A stretch of 18,438 bases of DNA, taken from NCBI GenBank assembly GCA_024697705.1, contig JAILFF010000217.1, forward strand, positions 1-18,438, written 5' to 3'. The DNA comes from Ruminococcus sp. GTDB lineage: Bacteria; Bacillota; Clostridia; Oscillospirales; Ruminococcaceae. Positions within the stretch are counted from its first letter, which is position 1; each line of letters starts with the position of its first letter. The translations under genes were made by a program, and so were the position numbers. Below the pieces are notes generated by a model that did no database searches, was not told the DNA's origin, and worked only from the letters and a program-made list of their open reading frames with translations. Below are positions 1 to 8,267 of the stretch, piece after piece.

Positions 1-237
1 ATAATCACCTGTTTCGATTAATAAAAAACAATAATCCTATAAATAAGCATTTGTAAATAAGATAAAAGATAAGAGATAAAAGATAAAAGATATATTTTAA
101 TCCCCGTGTTTGAAATTTAAAACTAATATTTCACTGTTGCGTATTATATCTTTTATCTATTATCTTTAATCTTTTATCTTAAAGTAAATGCTTATTTATA
201 GGATTATTGTTTTTTATTAATCGAAACAGGTGATTAT
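1..237. repeat. Long inverted repeat upstream of the lipase-like gene
   Basis: Bases 1-52 are an exact reverse complement of 186-237. Inside these arms the complementarity continues imperfectly through AT-rich tracts built on GATAAAAGAT (59-94) and ATCTTTTATC (145-182), leaving about 50 bases of loop. The outer right arm contains the AGGTG ribosome binding site of the next gene and stops two bases before its ATG. The arm may extend left of the window. No consensus promoter is evident in the loop. It could be an AT-rich MITE-like hairpin, an invertible segment, or a fold-back at a sequence end. The imperfect inner arms argue against a simple chimera. Confidence 0.85.
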
Positions 238-238
238 T

Positions 239-2356
239 ATGATAAAATCTTTCAGAAAACTCGGCTCCGCCGCTTTGGCTGCCTTGCTGCTTACCGCTGC
301 GCCGCTCGGAGCTTTCGCCGACGACAGTACCACCGTATACGGAGTAAAGAGCGGTACGTTCACATATCTTCCCTACGTCGGAACAGCGACCGATACTTAC
401 TATTACAGCGATAACTATTTCAATGCCGCCGACGGAGAAAATAAACACCTCGCCGCAATGTCGATGGCTCTCACTCTCTCCGTTATGGAAAATCACGGCG
501 CTGCGCTCGTGACCGATCTGCTCACCGATATCGGATTTAAGGATATCTCGCATGACGATATGGACGGCGCTCCCGCAAGAGATACCATCGGTTCGGCAAT
601 AGCTCACAAGACCGCGGGCGATACCGAGCTCATCGCTGTCGCCATAAGGGGCGGTTCCTACGAAAAGGAATGGGCTTCAAACCTCACTGCGGGAACGGAG
701 GGCAGCATCAAGGGCTTCGACGACGCAAAGGAAAAAGTCCTCGCAAGGCTTAAGGACTACATCAAGGAACATGATCTGAAAAATGTCAAGATATGGATAA
801 CGGGCTATTCCCGTGCGGGCGCAGTCGCCGACCTTGCGGGAGCTTATATCGACGATCACCCCGAGGAATTCGGCACGAGCGGCAAAGATCTGTTCGTCTA
901 CACGTTCGAGTCTCCCCGCGCCTCCGCCGACCCCACCGTTTACGATAATATCTTCAACTACCGCAATAAGAACGACCTCGTGAACTACGTCTATCCCGAA
1001 GAATGGGGCATCTGCTCCTGCGGCAAGGACGTTTGGTTCGGCACCGACGAGACTCTCGACGCTAAAGTATTATCGCTCGATTCTCAGAAAATAATTACGG
1101 ACGGCGTCGTTTCGCAGGACGAGTTCTGCCGCGAGCTTGCCGCGGCGTTTCCCGAAGAGCTTACAAGAGAGAAGTACTCTGGAGATTTCGATAAGGCTGT
1201 CGGGGATATTCTGGAGACAGCGTTCGGCAAATCGCCCGATGAACGTCAGGCGGCGCTTGAATATATCGGCAGCATCGTCGATCTTTCGGGCGGAATGGCG
1301 GGTATCGCAAAAGACCCCGCTCTGCTGAACATCGTTCTGAACGATATCATTTCGGGTGTGCTTGTTCACGATACCGACAAGGCTTACGAAAAGCTCGCAG
1401 ACGACATGAGCAAGGTCATCGCCGACAAATACGCCGCCGACGTCGGGGCGGGCAAGAAAGTCCCGCTCACCGACGATGATATGACCGTTCTGCTCGACTC
1501 GCTCTATCCCGTTCTGCGCCGTGCGGGCGAGGTCATCGTAAGGGATTACTACAATCATGACGGCATTGACGCGGAAAAGTTCTTCCCCGAAGGATACCGC
1601 GGCGATACGCAATCCGAAGACGGTTTTGACGGTTTTGACGGGTTTGAAGACGAGAGCGATTACGGCACGGGCTATTCCTACGGAAGAAACTCGGGCGAGA
1701 ACGCGGGCGCTCGGGACGCAGCGGCGCACAGCGAATATCTCGCAAGCTTCGACGATACGCCCGTTACATACGGCTCGCAGAAGCTTACCGACGAATACGC
1801 GGAAGGCTGGAAGGACGGCTACGCTTTGGGCTACGACGACAGGTTCACCGAAAAGCCGCTCTATCATATAGCGACCTTTGCCGCGAACGCCGAGAAAATA
1901 CTCGGTCAGCACGAGCCCGCCCTCAACTGGGAAATGATAAAGCTTGCCGATGATTACTATTCGGGAAAATATACGTTCACCGAGGACGACCCCCGCAAGA
2001 GCGACAGCGACCCTTCAGATGAAGACCCCCGCAATACCGACTCGGGCTCGGAAAAGGAAACGGTAAAGCCCGCAGCCGACAAAGCCGCTCCCGCAAACAC
2101 GGGTATGCTCACTCCCGTTAGTTACGTCAGCACTTCGGGAACGACGGCTGCTCCCGCGGCGCAGAGCTCGGGCGAAGCAGCACCCGCTTCCGCTCCCGTT
2201 CAGACCGACGGCGGAACGGCACAAGCCGATACGGCTTCGGCAGCGCCCGCTTCGGCTGAAAACAACAATCCCCCGACAGGCGGCGGAAGCTCGGTATGTG
2301 CGCTGATCGCGGTGCTTTCGGCGGGAATACTGATCGCTCACCGCAGGAAGGGCTGA
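239..2356 (+). CDS. Secreted, cell-wall-anchored lipase-like alpha/beta hydrolase
   Basis: The protein has 705 residues if started at ATG 239, which has AGGTG six bases upstream; a GTG at 230 overlaps that site and is less likely. Residues 1-27 form a signal peptide with probable cleavage after AFA. The segment GYSRAG places a nucleophile-elbow Ser at 191, and NKNDLV places a candidate acidic residue at Asp246, as in class-3 (Mbeg1/DUF2974-like) lipases. A His at 558 in GQHEPALNW is my candidate third member of the triad. A long insert lies between them, with a GFDGFDGF acidic patch. The tail is rich in Ala, Ser, Pro and Thr. It ends in NPPTG (677-681), a hydrophobic segment and HRRKG, which is a sortase-type sorting signal. 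Substrate is unknown; lipid or ester hydrolysis at the cell surface is inferred. Confidence 0.75.
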   Translation: MIKSFRKLGSAALAALLLTAAPLGAFADDSTTVYGVKSGTFTYLPYVGTATDTYYYSDNYFNAADGENKHLAAMSMALTLSVMENHGAALVTDLLTDIGFKDISHDDMDGAPARDTIGSAIAHKTAGDTELIAVAIRGGSYEKEWASNLTAGTEGSIKGFDDAKEKVLARLKDYIKEHDLKNVKIWITGYSRAGAVADLAGAYIDDHPEEFGTSGKDLFVYTFESPRASADPTVYDNIFNYRNKNDLVNYVYPEEWGICSCGKDVWFGTDETLDAKVLSLDSQKIITDGVVSQDEFCRELAAAFPEELTREKYSGDFDKAVGDILETAFGKSPDERQAALEYIGSIVDLSGGMAGIAKDPALLNIVLNDIISGVLVHDTDKAYEKLADDMSKVIADKYAADVGAGKKVPLTDDDMTVLLDSLYPVLRRAGEVIVRDYYNHDGIDAEKFFPEGYRGDTQSEDGFDGFDGFEDESDYGTGYSYGRNSGENAGARDAAAHSEYLASFDDTPVTYGSQKLTDEYAEGWKDGYALGYDDRFTEKPLYHIATFAANAEKILGQHEPALNWEMIKLADDYYSGKYTFTEDDPRKSDSDPSDEDPRNTDSGSEKETVKPAADKAAPANTGMLTPVSYVSTSGTTAAPAAQSSGEAAPASAPVQTDGGTAQADTASAAPASAENNNPPTGGGSSVCALIAVLSAGILIAHRRKG

Positions 2357-2419
2357 TACTCCAAAGCCGTTCGGCTGCTCTCACCGCATTTTTACAAGGA
2401 GGGGACATACCACAAGACC

Positions 2420-4153
2420 ATGAAAAAAAATCGAAAAATAATCATCGGCGTTATTCTCGAAGATATCCACACCGATTTTTCAAAAGAACTTATCAAAAGC
2501 ATTGTCAATGCTATCCCTCCCGGTAAAAACGTGCGGCTCGCCGTGCTGCCCGGAAAATACGACAGCGTCCCCGAACTTCACGAATACCACGAGGTACATA
2601 ACTCGGTATTCGCGCTCGGCGAACAGTGCGGCTTCGACGGGCTTATCATACATCTCGGCGGTCTGGACGAAGACCTCTCCGCTTCCCCCCACCGCAGGAT
2701 AAAAAACTTCGGCGATATACCGACAGTCTATATCGGGCTTGACCGCAGCGATATCGTCACCGTGAATTACGATAACGAAACGGGTATCCGCGAGGCGGTA
2801 AATTACCTCGTGAACGTAAGCGGCATCACCCGCCTATGTATGCTCGGCGGAAGAGAGGACAACAAGGACGCTCGTCTGCGCAAAACGATCTTTATGCGCT
2901 GCCTTGAAGAGTACGGGCTTGATTATAACGGCAGGTTTTTCGTAAATACCGATATGTCCATCGACTGTGCTGCCGACGCCGAAAGGCTGCTCGACATGAA
3001 CCCCGACGCTCAGGCGGTATTCTGCGTGAACGACGCCTCCGCAAAGGGTCTTTACTCCGCAATGGCAAAAAAAGGGATTATACCCGGGAAAGACCTGCTG
3101 GTCTTCGCCTTCGACAACACCAATATGTCGGGAGAGCTGTCGCCCTCGCTTTCGTCGATAGGCGCTTACGGGACTACGCTGGGCGGCAAGGCGCTCGATC
3201 TTGTGCTCGATATGATAAACGGCGCGGAGGTCGGCTCGGCGCTCGTTCCGACGAGGCTTTACGGGCGCGACTCGCTGCCCTACGCCATGTACGACTACAA
3301 CGTGATCGAGATGATGAACATCGAGCCTGCGTTCATCTACCGTATGTTCGACGACTGCTTCTACCGTTACAGAACATCTCAGCGCGGCAGAGAGCAGATC
3401 GACCTGCGACGTCTGTACTTTGAAATGATCTCGCGGATACTCTACGCTGTAAAATACCGATATTTGGGAATCGAGACCTTCGATGAGATCACCCGAATGA
3501 TCGACATTTTCTTCTGCAGCGACGCGGTGAACTACACCGACGCGGCAAAGCTGATGGAAAGCATCGGTATGCTCCAGCAGGCGCTCAACGACGTTCAGCG
3601 CTCTCAGGCGGCAGGCACTTTGGTCAACAGGCTTTTCTTAAGGATGCGCGACCGTGCGATGACGGCGTTTGCGGACAAGCTTTCCGAAGAAAAGAAGCAG
3701 CGCTTTGAGGAAACGCGGCTTTTGCAGCTCTTCATGGCTGAAAGCATGAGCTTTTCGGGCGAGCCCGCACAGGCGCGGCGCGATCTGATACGCAGCCTTG
3801 AATGTTTCTGCATGAAAAACGCGGCGCTGTATCTTTTCGACGAGCCGTTCACCTATGCCCGCAGCAGCTTCAAGAGTTTCCCGCAGACGCTTAAGCTGAT
3901 CTGCGTAGTGAGAAAAGGCGAGGTGCATCTTGTTCCCGAGGTGCGTCAGCGCTGTCCGCTCAGGGATATGTTCAGAAAAAGCGATATGCCCTCGGGCAAG
4001 GGCGGGTTCATAGCGTTCCCGATATTCCACCGCGGCATCATCTACGGGCTGCTGCTTTCCGAACCGTGCGGAGATATCTACGAGCGCGGCGAATGTGTGG
4101 CTTTGCAGATAGGCATGGCGATGTACCTGACAAACAAAGATAATAATAGATAA
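2420..4153 (+). CDS. LacI-type periplasmic-binding-fold sensor protein with GAF-like C-terminus, no output domain seen
   Basis: The protein has 577 residues. Residues about 6-290 resemble the ligand-binding domain of LacI-family regulators (IIIGVILEDIHTDF start, then VFCVNDASAKGLYSAM and LLVFAFDN), but there is no N-terminal helix-turn-helix and no signal peptide. Residues about 300-420 look helical. Residues about 430-570 look GAF-like (FIAFPIFHRGIIYGLLLSEP). Related Clostridia proteins often continue into a GGDEF domain; here the frame ends in NKDNNR and a TAA inside an AT-rich repeat, so the C-terminus may have been lost. The AAGGAGGGG ribosome site ends about 15 bases before the ATG, which is long, but no nearer in-frame start exists. 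It lies 63 bases after the lipase-like gene and may be cotranscribed. Domain calls are by eye. Confidence 0.6.
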   Translation: MKKNRKIIIGVILEDIHTDFSKELIKSIVNAIPPGKNVRLAVLPGKYDSVPELHEYHEVHNSVFALGEQCGFDGLIIHLGGLDEDLSASPHRRIKNFGDIPTVYIGLDRSDIVTVNYDNETGIREAVNYLVNVSGITRLCMLGGREDNKDARLRKTIFMRCLEEYGLDYNGRFFVNTDMSIDCAADAERLLDMNPDAQAVFCVNDASAKGLYSAMAKKGIIPGKDLLVFAFDNTNMSGELSPSLSSIGAYGTTLGGKALDLVLDMINGAEVGSALVPTRLYGRDSLPYAMYDYNVIEMMNIEPAFIYRMFDDCFYRYRTSQRGREQIDLRRLYFEMISRILYAVKYRYLGIETFDEITRMIDIFFCSDAVNYTDAAKLMESIGMLQQALNDVQRSQAAGTLVNRLFLRMRDRAMTAFADKLSEEKKQRFEETRLLQLFMAESMSFSGEPAQARRDLIRSLECFCMKNAALYLFDEPFTYARSSFKSFPQTLKLICVVRKGEVHLVPEVRQRCPLRDMFRKSDMPSGKGGFIAFPIFHRGIIYGLLLSEPCGDIYERGECVALQIGMAMYLTNKDNNR

Positions 4154-4267
4154 AAGATAAAAGATAATAGATTATAGATATAGCAAATGTCATTTACAGG
4201 CATTTTTGAAAAGATTTCTTATATCTTTTATCTTATATCTTTTATCTTATATCTTTTATCTTTTTTT
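4141..4267. repeat. AT-rich hairpin with three tandem 14-mers
   Basis: A left arm of GATAAAAGAT-type units (4149-4180) faces a right arm made of three exact copies of TATATCTTTTATCT (4220-4233, 4234-4247, 4248-4261), followed by a T-run. The arms can pair around a loop of about 40 bases. The same motif is in the inverted repeat at 59-182, so the two copies flank the lipase/sensor gene pair. The left arm supplies the stop codon of the sensor gene. The hairpin plus T-run could also end transcription before the tRNA promoter. Confidence 0.8.
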
Positions 4268-4276
4268 ATTTTTCTC

Positions 4277-4305
4277 TTGACAAACCCTTCTCTTTGTGAT
4301 ATAAT
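4277..4305 (+). promoter_or_regulatory. Consensus sigma-A promoter for the tRNA
   Basis: TTGACA (4277-4282), a 17-base spacer, and TATAAT (4300-4305) form a perfect housekeeping promoter. The tRNA 5' end lies 21 bases after the -10 box. Confidence 0.9.
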
Positions 4306-4325
4306 AGTATGGTGATGTTAATTAT

Positions 4326-4398
4326 GTCTCTGTAGCTCAGTGGATAGAGCATTCGCCTCCTAAGCGAAGGGTCGGACGTTCAAATCGTCTCAGGGACG
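4326..4398 (+). tRNA. tRNA-Arg (anticodon CCT)
   Basis: A full cloverleaf folds: acceptor GTCTCTG/CAGGGAC with one G-T pair, D stem GCTC/GAGC, anticodon stem TTCGC/GCGAA with loop CTCCTAA, and T stem GGACG/CGTCT around TTCAAAT. The anticodon at 4359-4361 is CCT, which reads the Arg codon AGG. The discriminator is G, and CCA is not encoded, so it must be added after transcription. It has its own promoter and terminator. Confidence 0.95.
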
Positions 4399-4406
4399 CA
4401 TACAGG

Positions 4407-4437
4407 CGCTTCCGATCAGCAGGTCGGGAGCGTTTTT
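4407..4437 (+). terminator. Rho-independent terminator after tRNA-Arg
   Basis: CGCTTCCGATC (4407-4417) pairs with GGTCGGGAGCG (4422-4432) across a four-base loop, with G-T pairs, followed by TTTTT. It sits about 20 bases before the next gene, so that gene depends on read-through or an unrecognised promoter. Confidence 0.8.
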
Positions 4438-4458
4438 GATATGAAAGGATGTCTGCCG

Positions 4459-5259
4459 ATGACCGAAAACGATACAGCAGCAAAGAAAAAGAAGACCCGC
4501 ATCTCCGATATACCGGGAATTCTGATCGGCAGCCTTGTGCTCGCACTGTTTGCTCTGCCCATTTTACTGTTAGTTGGCATATCAAGACTTTTGGGGAACT
4601 ATGTCAACAGCCCGAAATACCGCCGCAGAGCGATAAAATATCTTAACAAGCGCTATAAAACCAAATTCAGATACCTTGAGGACAAGCATTTTGCGGTCGG
4701 CTCAGGAAATGTTTTCGGCAAACACGAAAACAGCGTTTATATGTACGTTACCTGCGGCGAGCTGCCCGGCAAAAAAATATTTGTATCGGGCATCGAAGGC
4801 ACTAAGACGTTTTACTGCAACTATACCGCAAAAAAATATGAGGACGAGGTGCTGAAGATACTCGCCGATACCGCGCAGAGCGTTTACGGCGAAAATGCCG
4901 CGGTATACTGGGAAGGCATAACAGGCGAAAGAAACGGCGATATGGGCAGGGACGCCACGCTTGAAGAATACCTTGCGTCGGGCAATATCGGCTTCTTTTA
5001 TATATTTACCGTAAAGCACGACGATATGCAGGACGATTTCCGCAGACTGCTCTGCGAACTGATCGCCCGCGGCATAAACTGCTCTCCGGACGTTTTTTAT
5101 TTCGCGGAGGACGTTTACTCACCGTGCGAAAAGCCCGCCGTCCCTTTTTACGATGTGCCTGCCGAAAAAAAGTGCGGGAGATGCAGATTAGCCAAAAGGA
5201 GCAATACGCTTGACAGCGGCTTTGACGGCAGTATAACATTCAGGGAACACTTTGTATAG
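4459..5259 (+). CDS. Membrane-anchored protein of unknown function
   Basis: I do not recognise this family. The start at ATG 4459 is preferred over an in-frame ATG at 4441 because AAAGG lies at a usable distance before it; this gives 266 residues. A Lys-rich N-terminus (KKKKTR, 9-14) is followed by one strongly hydrophobic segment at about 19-42 (ending LPILLLVGI), then a basic stretch (YRRRAIKYLNKRYKTK) and a mixed soluble domain of about 200 residues. Near the end is a single CGRC pair (239-242). The positive-inside pattern on both sides of the segment leaves topology unclear. It ends 17 bases before uvrA with no terminator between, so the two are probably cotranscribed; a functional link to repair is not implied by sequence. 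Confidence 0.65.
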   Translation: MTENDTAAKKKKTRISDIPGILIGSLVLALFALPILLLVGISRLLGNYVNSPKYRRRAIKYLNKRYKTKFRYLEDKHFAVGSGNVFGKHENSVYMYVTCGELPGKKIFVSGIEGTKTFYCNYTAKKYEDEVLKILADTAQSVYGENAAVYWEGITGERNGDMGRDATLEEYLASGNIGFFYIFTVKHDDMQDDFRRLLCELIARGINCSPDVFYFAEDVYSPCEKPAVPFYDVPAEKKCGRCRLAKRSNTLDSGFDGSITFREHFV

Positions 5260-5276
5260 TATGGAAAGGAAAAATA

Positions 5277-8105
5277 ATGCAGAACGACAAGATAATCATT
5301 CGCGGCGCACGCGAGCACAATTTAAAAAACGTCAATGTCGAGATACCCCGCGACAAGCTTATCGTAATGACGGGGCTTTCGGGTTCGGGCAAGTCCTCGC
5401 TGGCTTTCGACACTATCTTTGCGGACGGTCAGCGGCGGTATATGGAGTCTCTTTCGAGCTATGCCCGCCAGTTTCTGGGGCAGATGGAAAAGCCCGACGT
5501 CGATTCGATAGAGGGGCTTTCCCCCGCCATCTCGATAGACCAGAAGACCACCTCGAAGAACCCGCGCTCGACGGTCGGCACCGTCACCGAGATATACGAC
5601 TATTTAAGGCTTCTGTACGCCCGAATAGGCGTGCCGCACTGCCCTGTCTGCGGGCGCGAGATACGTCAGCAGACCGTCGATCAGATAGTCGATAAGATAA
5701 TGGAGCTGCCCGAGCGCACCAAGATTCAGCTGCTTGCCCCGATAGTTCGCGGGCGAAAGGGCGAGCACAAGAACGCTCTCGAAAAGGCGCGGAAGTCGGG
5801 CTATGTGCGCGTGCGCGTTGACGGCGATATCTACGACCTCTCGGAGGAGATACAGCTCGACAAGAACAAAAAGCACGTTATCGAGATAGTCGTCGATCGC
5901 CTTGTAATAAAGGAGGGCATCAAGGGCAGACTTGCCGATTCCATCGAAACGGTCAGCGGCTTAAGCGAGGGAATGATCGTCGTCGATACGGGCGAGCCCG
6001 AGCAGTACGTGTTCTCGACCAACTACGCCTGCCCCGACCACGGCGTTTCTCTGCCCGAATTGCAGCCGAGAATGTTCTCGTTCAACAATCCCTTCGGCGC
6101 TTGCCCCACCTGCACAGGCTTGGGCGTTTTTCAGAAGGTAGACCCCTCGCTCATTATCCCCGACGATTCGCTTTCGATACGCGAGGGCGCTATAAAAGCC
6201 AACGGCTGGAACTCGCTCACCGACGATTCGATAGCCATGAACTACTTCCGCGCTATTTCCGAGAAATACGGCGTTTCCCTCGACAAGCCCGTCCGCGATC
6301 TGAAAAAAGAACAGCTCGATCTGTTCCTCTACGGCACGGGCGGCGAAAAGCTCGAACTGGAGCGCGGCGTGGGCTGGTTCGGCGACCTGTTTGAAAGCTC
6401 CTTCGAGGGCGTTATCAATAATCTCGAACGCCGTTATAATAAGGAAAACGCCTCTGACAGCGCAAAATCCGAGATAGAAAGCTTAATGTCCGAGCACCCA
6501 TGCCCCGACTGCGGCGGCAGAAGGCTCCGCAAGGAAAGCCTTTCGGTCACGGTGGGCGGCAAGAACATCTACGAGCTGACCGAGCTTTCCGTTACCGAAG
6601 CGCTCGATTTCTTCGATAAGCTCGAACTTACCGAGCGCGAACAGATGATCGGGCGGCTGATAATCAAGGAGATACGCGAAAGACTGGGCTTTTTAAAGAG
6701 CGTGGGGCTTGAATACCTCACTTTGGCGAGGTCGAGCGGCACGCTTTCGGGCGGCGAGAGCCAGCGAATACGCCTTGCGACGCAGATAGGCTCGTCGCTT
6801 ATGGGCGTGCTGTATATCCTTGACGAGCCGTCGATAGGGCTTCACCAGCGCGACAACGACAAGCTTATCGCCACACTGAAACGTCTGCGCGACTTAGGCA
6901 ACACGCTTATCGTGGTCGAGCACGACGAGGACACCATGCGGGCTGCGGATTTCATCGTAGATGTCGGACCCGGCGCGGGCATTCACGGCGGCGAGATAGT
7001 CTGCGCGGGAACGATAGACGAGATAATGAAGTGTCCGAATTCATGGACAGGCAGATATCTTTCGGGAGCGCTGAAAATACCCGTCCCGACCGAGCGCAGA
7101 ACGGGCAGCGGCGCGTTCCTCACCGTGCGCGGCGCTTCGGAAAACAATCTTAAGGACATCGACGTATCAATTCCGCTCGGGACGTTTACCTGCGTTACGG
7201 GCGTGTCGGGCTCGGGAAAATCCTCGCTCGTCAACGAGATCATCTCGAAGCACCTTTCGGCGAAGCTCAACCGCGCCCGCACCCGCCCGGGCAAGTTCCG
7301 CGATATGGAGGGACTGGAAAATCTTGATAAGGTGATACCCATCGACCAGGCACCGATCGGGCGCACTCCCCGCTCGAACCCCGCGACCTACACGGGCGTT
7401 TTCGGCGAAATAAGAGAGCTTTTCGCCTCAACAAACGACGCAAAGGCGCACGGCTACGGCGCGGGCAGATTTTCGTTCAACGTCAAGGGCGGGCGCTGCG
7501 AAGCCTGCGAGGGCGACGGCATTATCAAGATAGAAATGCACTTCCTGCCCGATGTGTACGTTCCCTGCGAGGTCTGCCGCGGCAAGCGCTACAACCGCGA
7601 GACCCTCGAAGTGCGCTACAAGGGCAAGAACATCTACGACGTGCTGGAAATGACCGTCGAGGAGGGTGCAAGATTCTTCGAGAATATCCCGAAGATAAAG
7701 CGCCGCATGGAAACGCTTGTCGAGGTGGGTCTCGGCTATGTGAAGATCGGTCAGCCCGCGACCACGCTTTCGGGCGGCGAAGCGCAGCGCGTCAAACTCG
7801 CCACCGAGCTTTCCAAACGTGCGACGGGCAGGACGTTCTATATCCTTGACGAGCCGACGACCGGTCTGCACTCGGCGGACGTTCACAAGCTTATCGAGGT
7901 GCTGCAAAAGCTCACCGACGGCGGAAATACTGTGCTCGTCATCGAGCATAATCTGGACGTTATCAAGTCCGCCGACTATATCATCGACTTAGGACCCGAA
8001 GGCGGCAGCGGCGGCGGAACGGTGGTCTGCACGGGCACCCCCGAGGAGGTCGCGAAGAACAAGGATTCTTATACGGGACAGTATCTCGCAAAAATGCTTA
8101 AATAA
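5277..8105 (+). CDS. uvrA: UvrABC excision nuclease subunit A
   Basis: The protein has 942 residues, the usual length for UvrA, the dimeric ATPase that finds bulky DNA lesions and loads UvrB in nucleotide excision repair. Seen in order: Walker A GLSGSGKS (33-40); a zinc module with C252, H255, C276 and C279 around the LQPRMFSFNNPFGACPTC segment; CPDCGG before ATPase signature LSGGESQR and Walker B YILDEPSIGLH; second Walker A GVSGSGKSS; the C-terminal zinc module CEAC/CEVC; and second signature LSGGEAQR with YILDEPTTGLH. The second ligand of the first zinc site is His instead of the more familiar Cys. GGAAAGG lies just before the ATG. uvrB and uvrC are not in the window. It follows an unknown membrane protein gene by 17 bases. 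Confidence 0.98.
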   Translation: MQNDKIIIRGAREHNLKNVNVEIPRDKLIVMTGLSGSGKSSLAFDTIFADGQRRYMESLSSYARQFLGQMEKPDVDSIEGLSPAISIDQKTTSKNPRSTVGTVTEIYDYLRLLYARIGVPHCPVCGREIRQQTVDQIVDKIMELPERTKIQLLAPIVRGRKGEHKNALEKARKSGYVRVRVDGDIYDLSEEIQLDKNKKHVIEIVVDRLVIKEGIKGRLADSIETVSGLSEGMIVVDTGEPEQYVFSTNYACPDHGVSLPELQPRMFSFNNPFGACPTCTGLGVFQKVDPSLIIPDDSLSIREGAIKANGWNSLTDDSIAMNYFRAISEKYGVSLDKPVRDLKKEQLDLFLYGTGGEKLELERGVGWFGDLFESSFEGVINNLERRYNKENASDSAKSEIESLMSEHPCPDCGGRRLRKESLSVTVGGKNIYELTELSVTEALDFFDKLELTEREQMIGRLIIKEIRERLGFLKSVGLEYLTLARSSGTLSGGESQRIRLATQIGSSLMGVLYILDEPSIGLHQRDNDKLIATLKRLRDLGNTLIVVEHDEDTMRAADFIVDVGPGAGIHGGEIVCAGTIDEIMKCPNSWTGRYLSGALKIPVPTERRTGSGAFLTVRGASENNLKDIDVSIPLGTFTCVTGVSGSGKSSLVNEIISKHLSAKLNRARTRPGKFRDMEGLENLDKVIPIDQAPIGRTPRSNPATYTGVFGEIRELFASTNDAKAHGYGAGRFSFNVKGGRCEACEGDGIIKIEMHFLPDVYVPCEVCRGKRYNRETLEVRYKGKNIYDVLEMTVEEGARFFENIPKIKRRMETLVEVGLGYVKIGQPATTLSGGEAQRVKLATELSKRATGRTFYILDEPTTGLHSADVHKLIEVLQKLTDGGNTVLVIEHNLDVIKSADYIIDLGPEGGSGGGTVVCTGTPEEVAKNKDSYTGQYLAKMLK

Positions 8106-8201
8106 CACTTTCAATTAATAACCGGTGAATATTTTAACAAAGAAAACGTTATGTTTACGATAAAGTCGCATATTGTTCACAGCAAGGACACAGTTATCAT
8201 C

Positions 8202-8242
8202 TATAATTATCTTATAGCTTTAAAAGGGTAAAACTTACCCTT
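8202..8242 (+). promoter_or_regulatory. Possible -10 box and leader hairpin before zinc-ribbon protein
   Basis: TATAAT is at 8202-8207 but has no good -35 at 17 bases. AAGGGTAA (8224-8231) pairs perfectly with TTACCCTT (8235-8242) over a three-base loop, ending 12 bases before the GGAGGT ribosome site. It may be a leader hairpin or the remains of a uvrA terminator. Weak evidence. Confidence 0.35.
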
Positions 8243-8267
8243 GCGTATTTTTTCGGAGGTGTCAGTT

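Noticed and set aside
1070..1912. 280-residue open frame antisense to the lipase-like gene
   Set aside because: Same cause; the plus strand carries a signal peptide, catalytic motifs and sorting signal in one frame.
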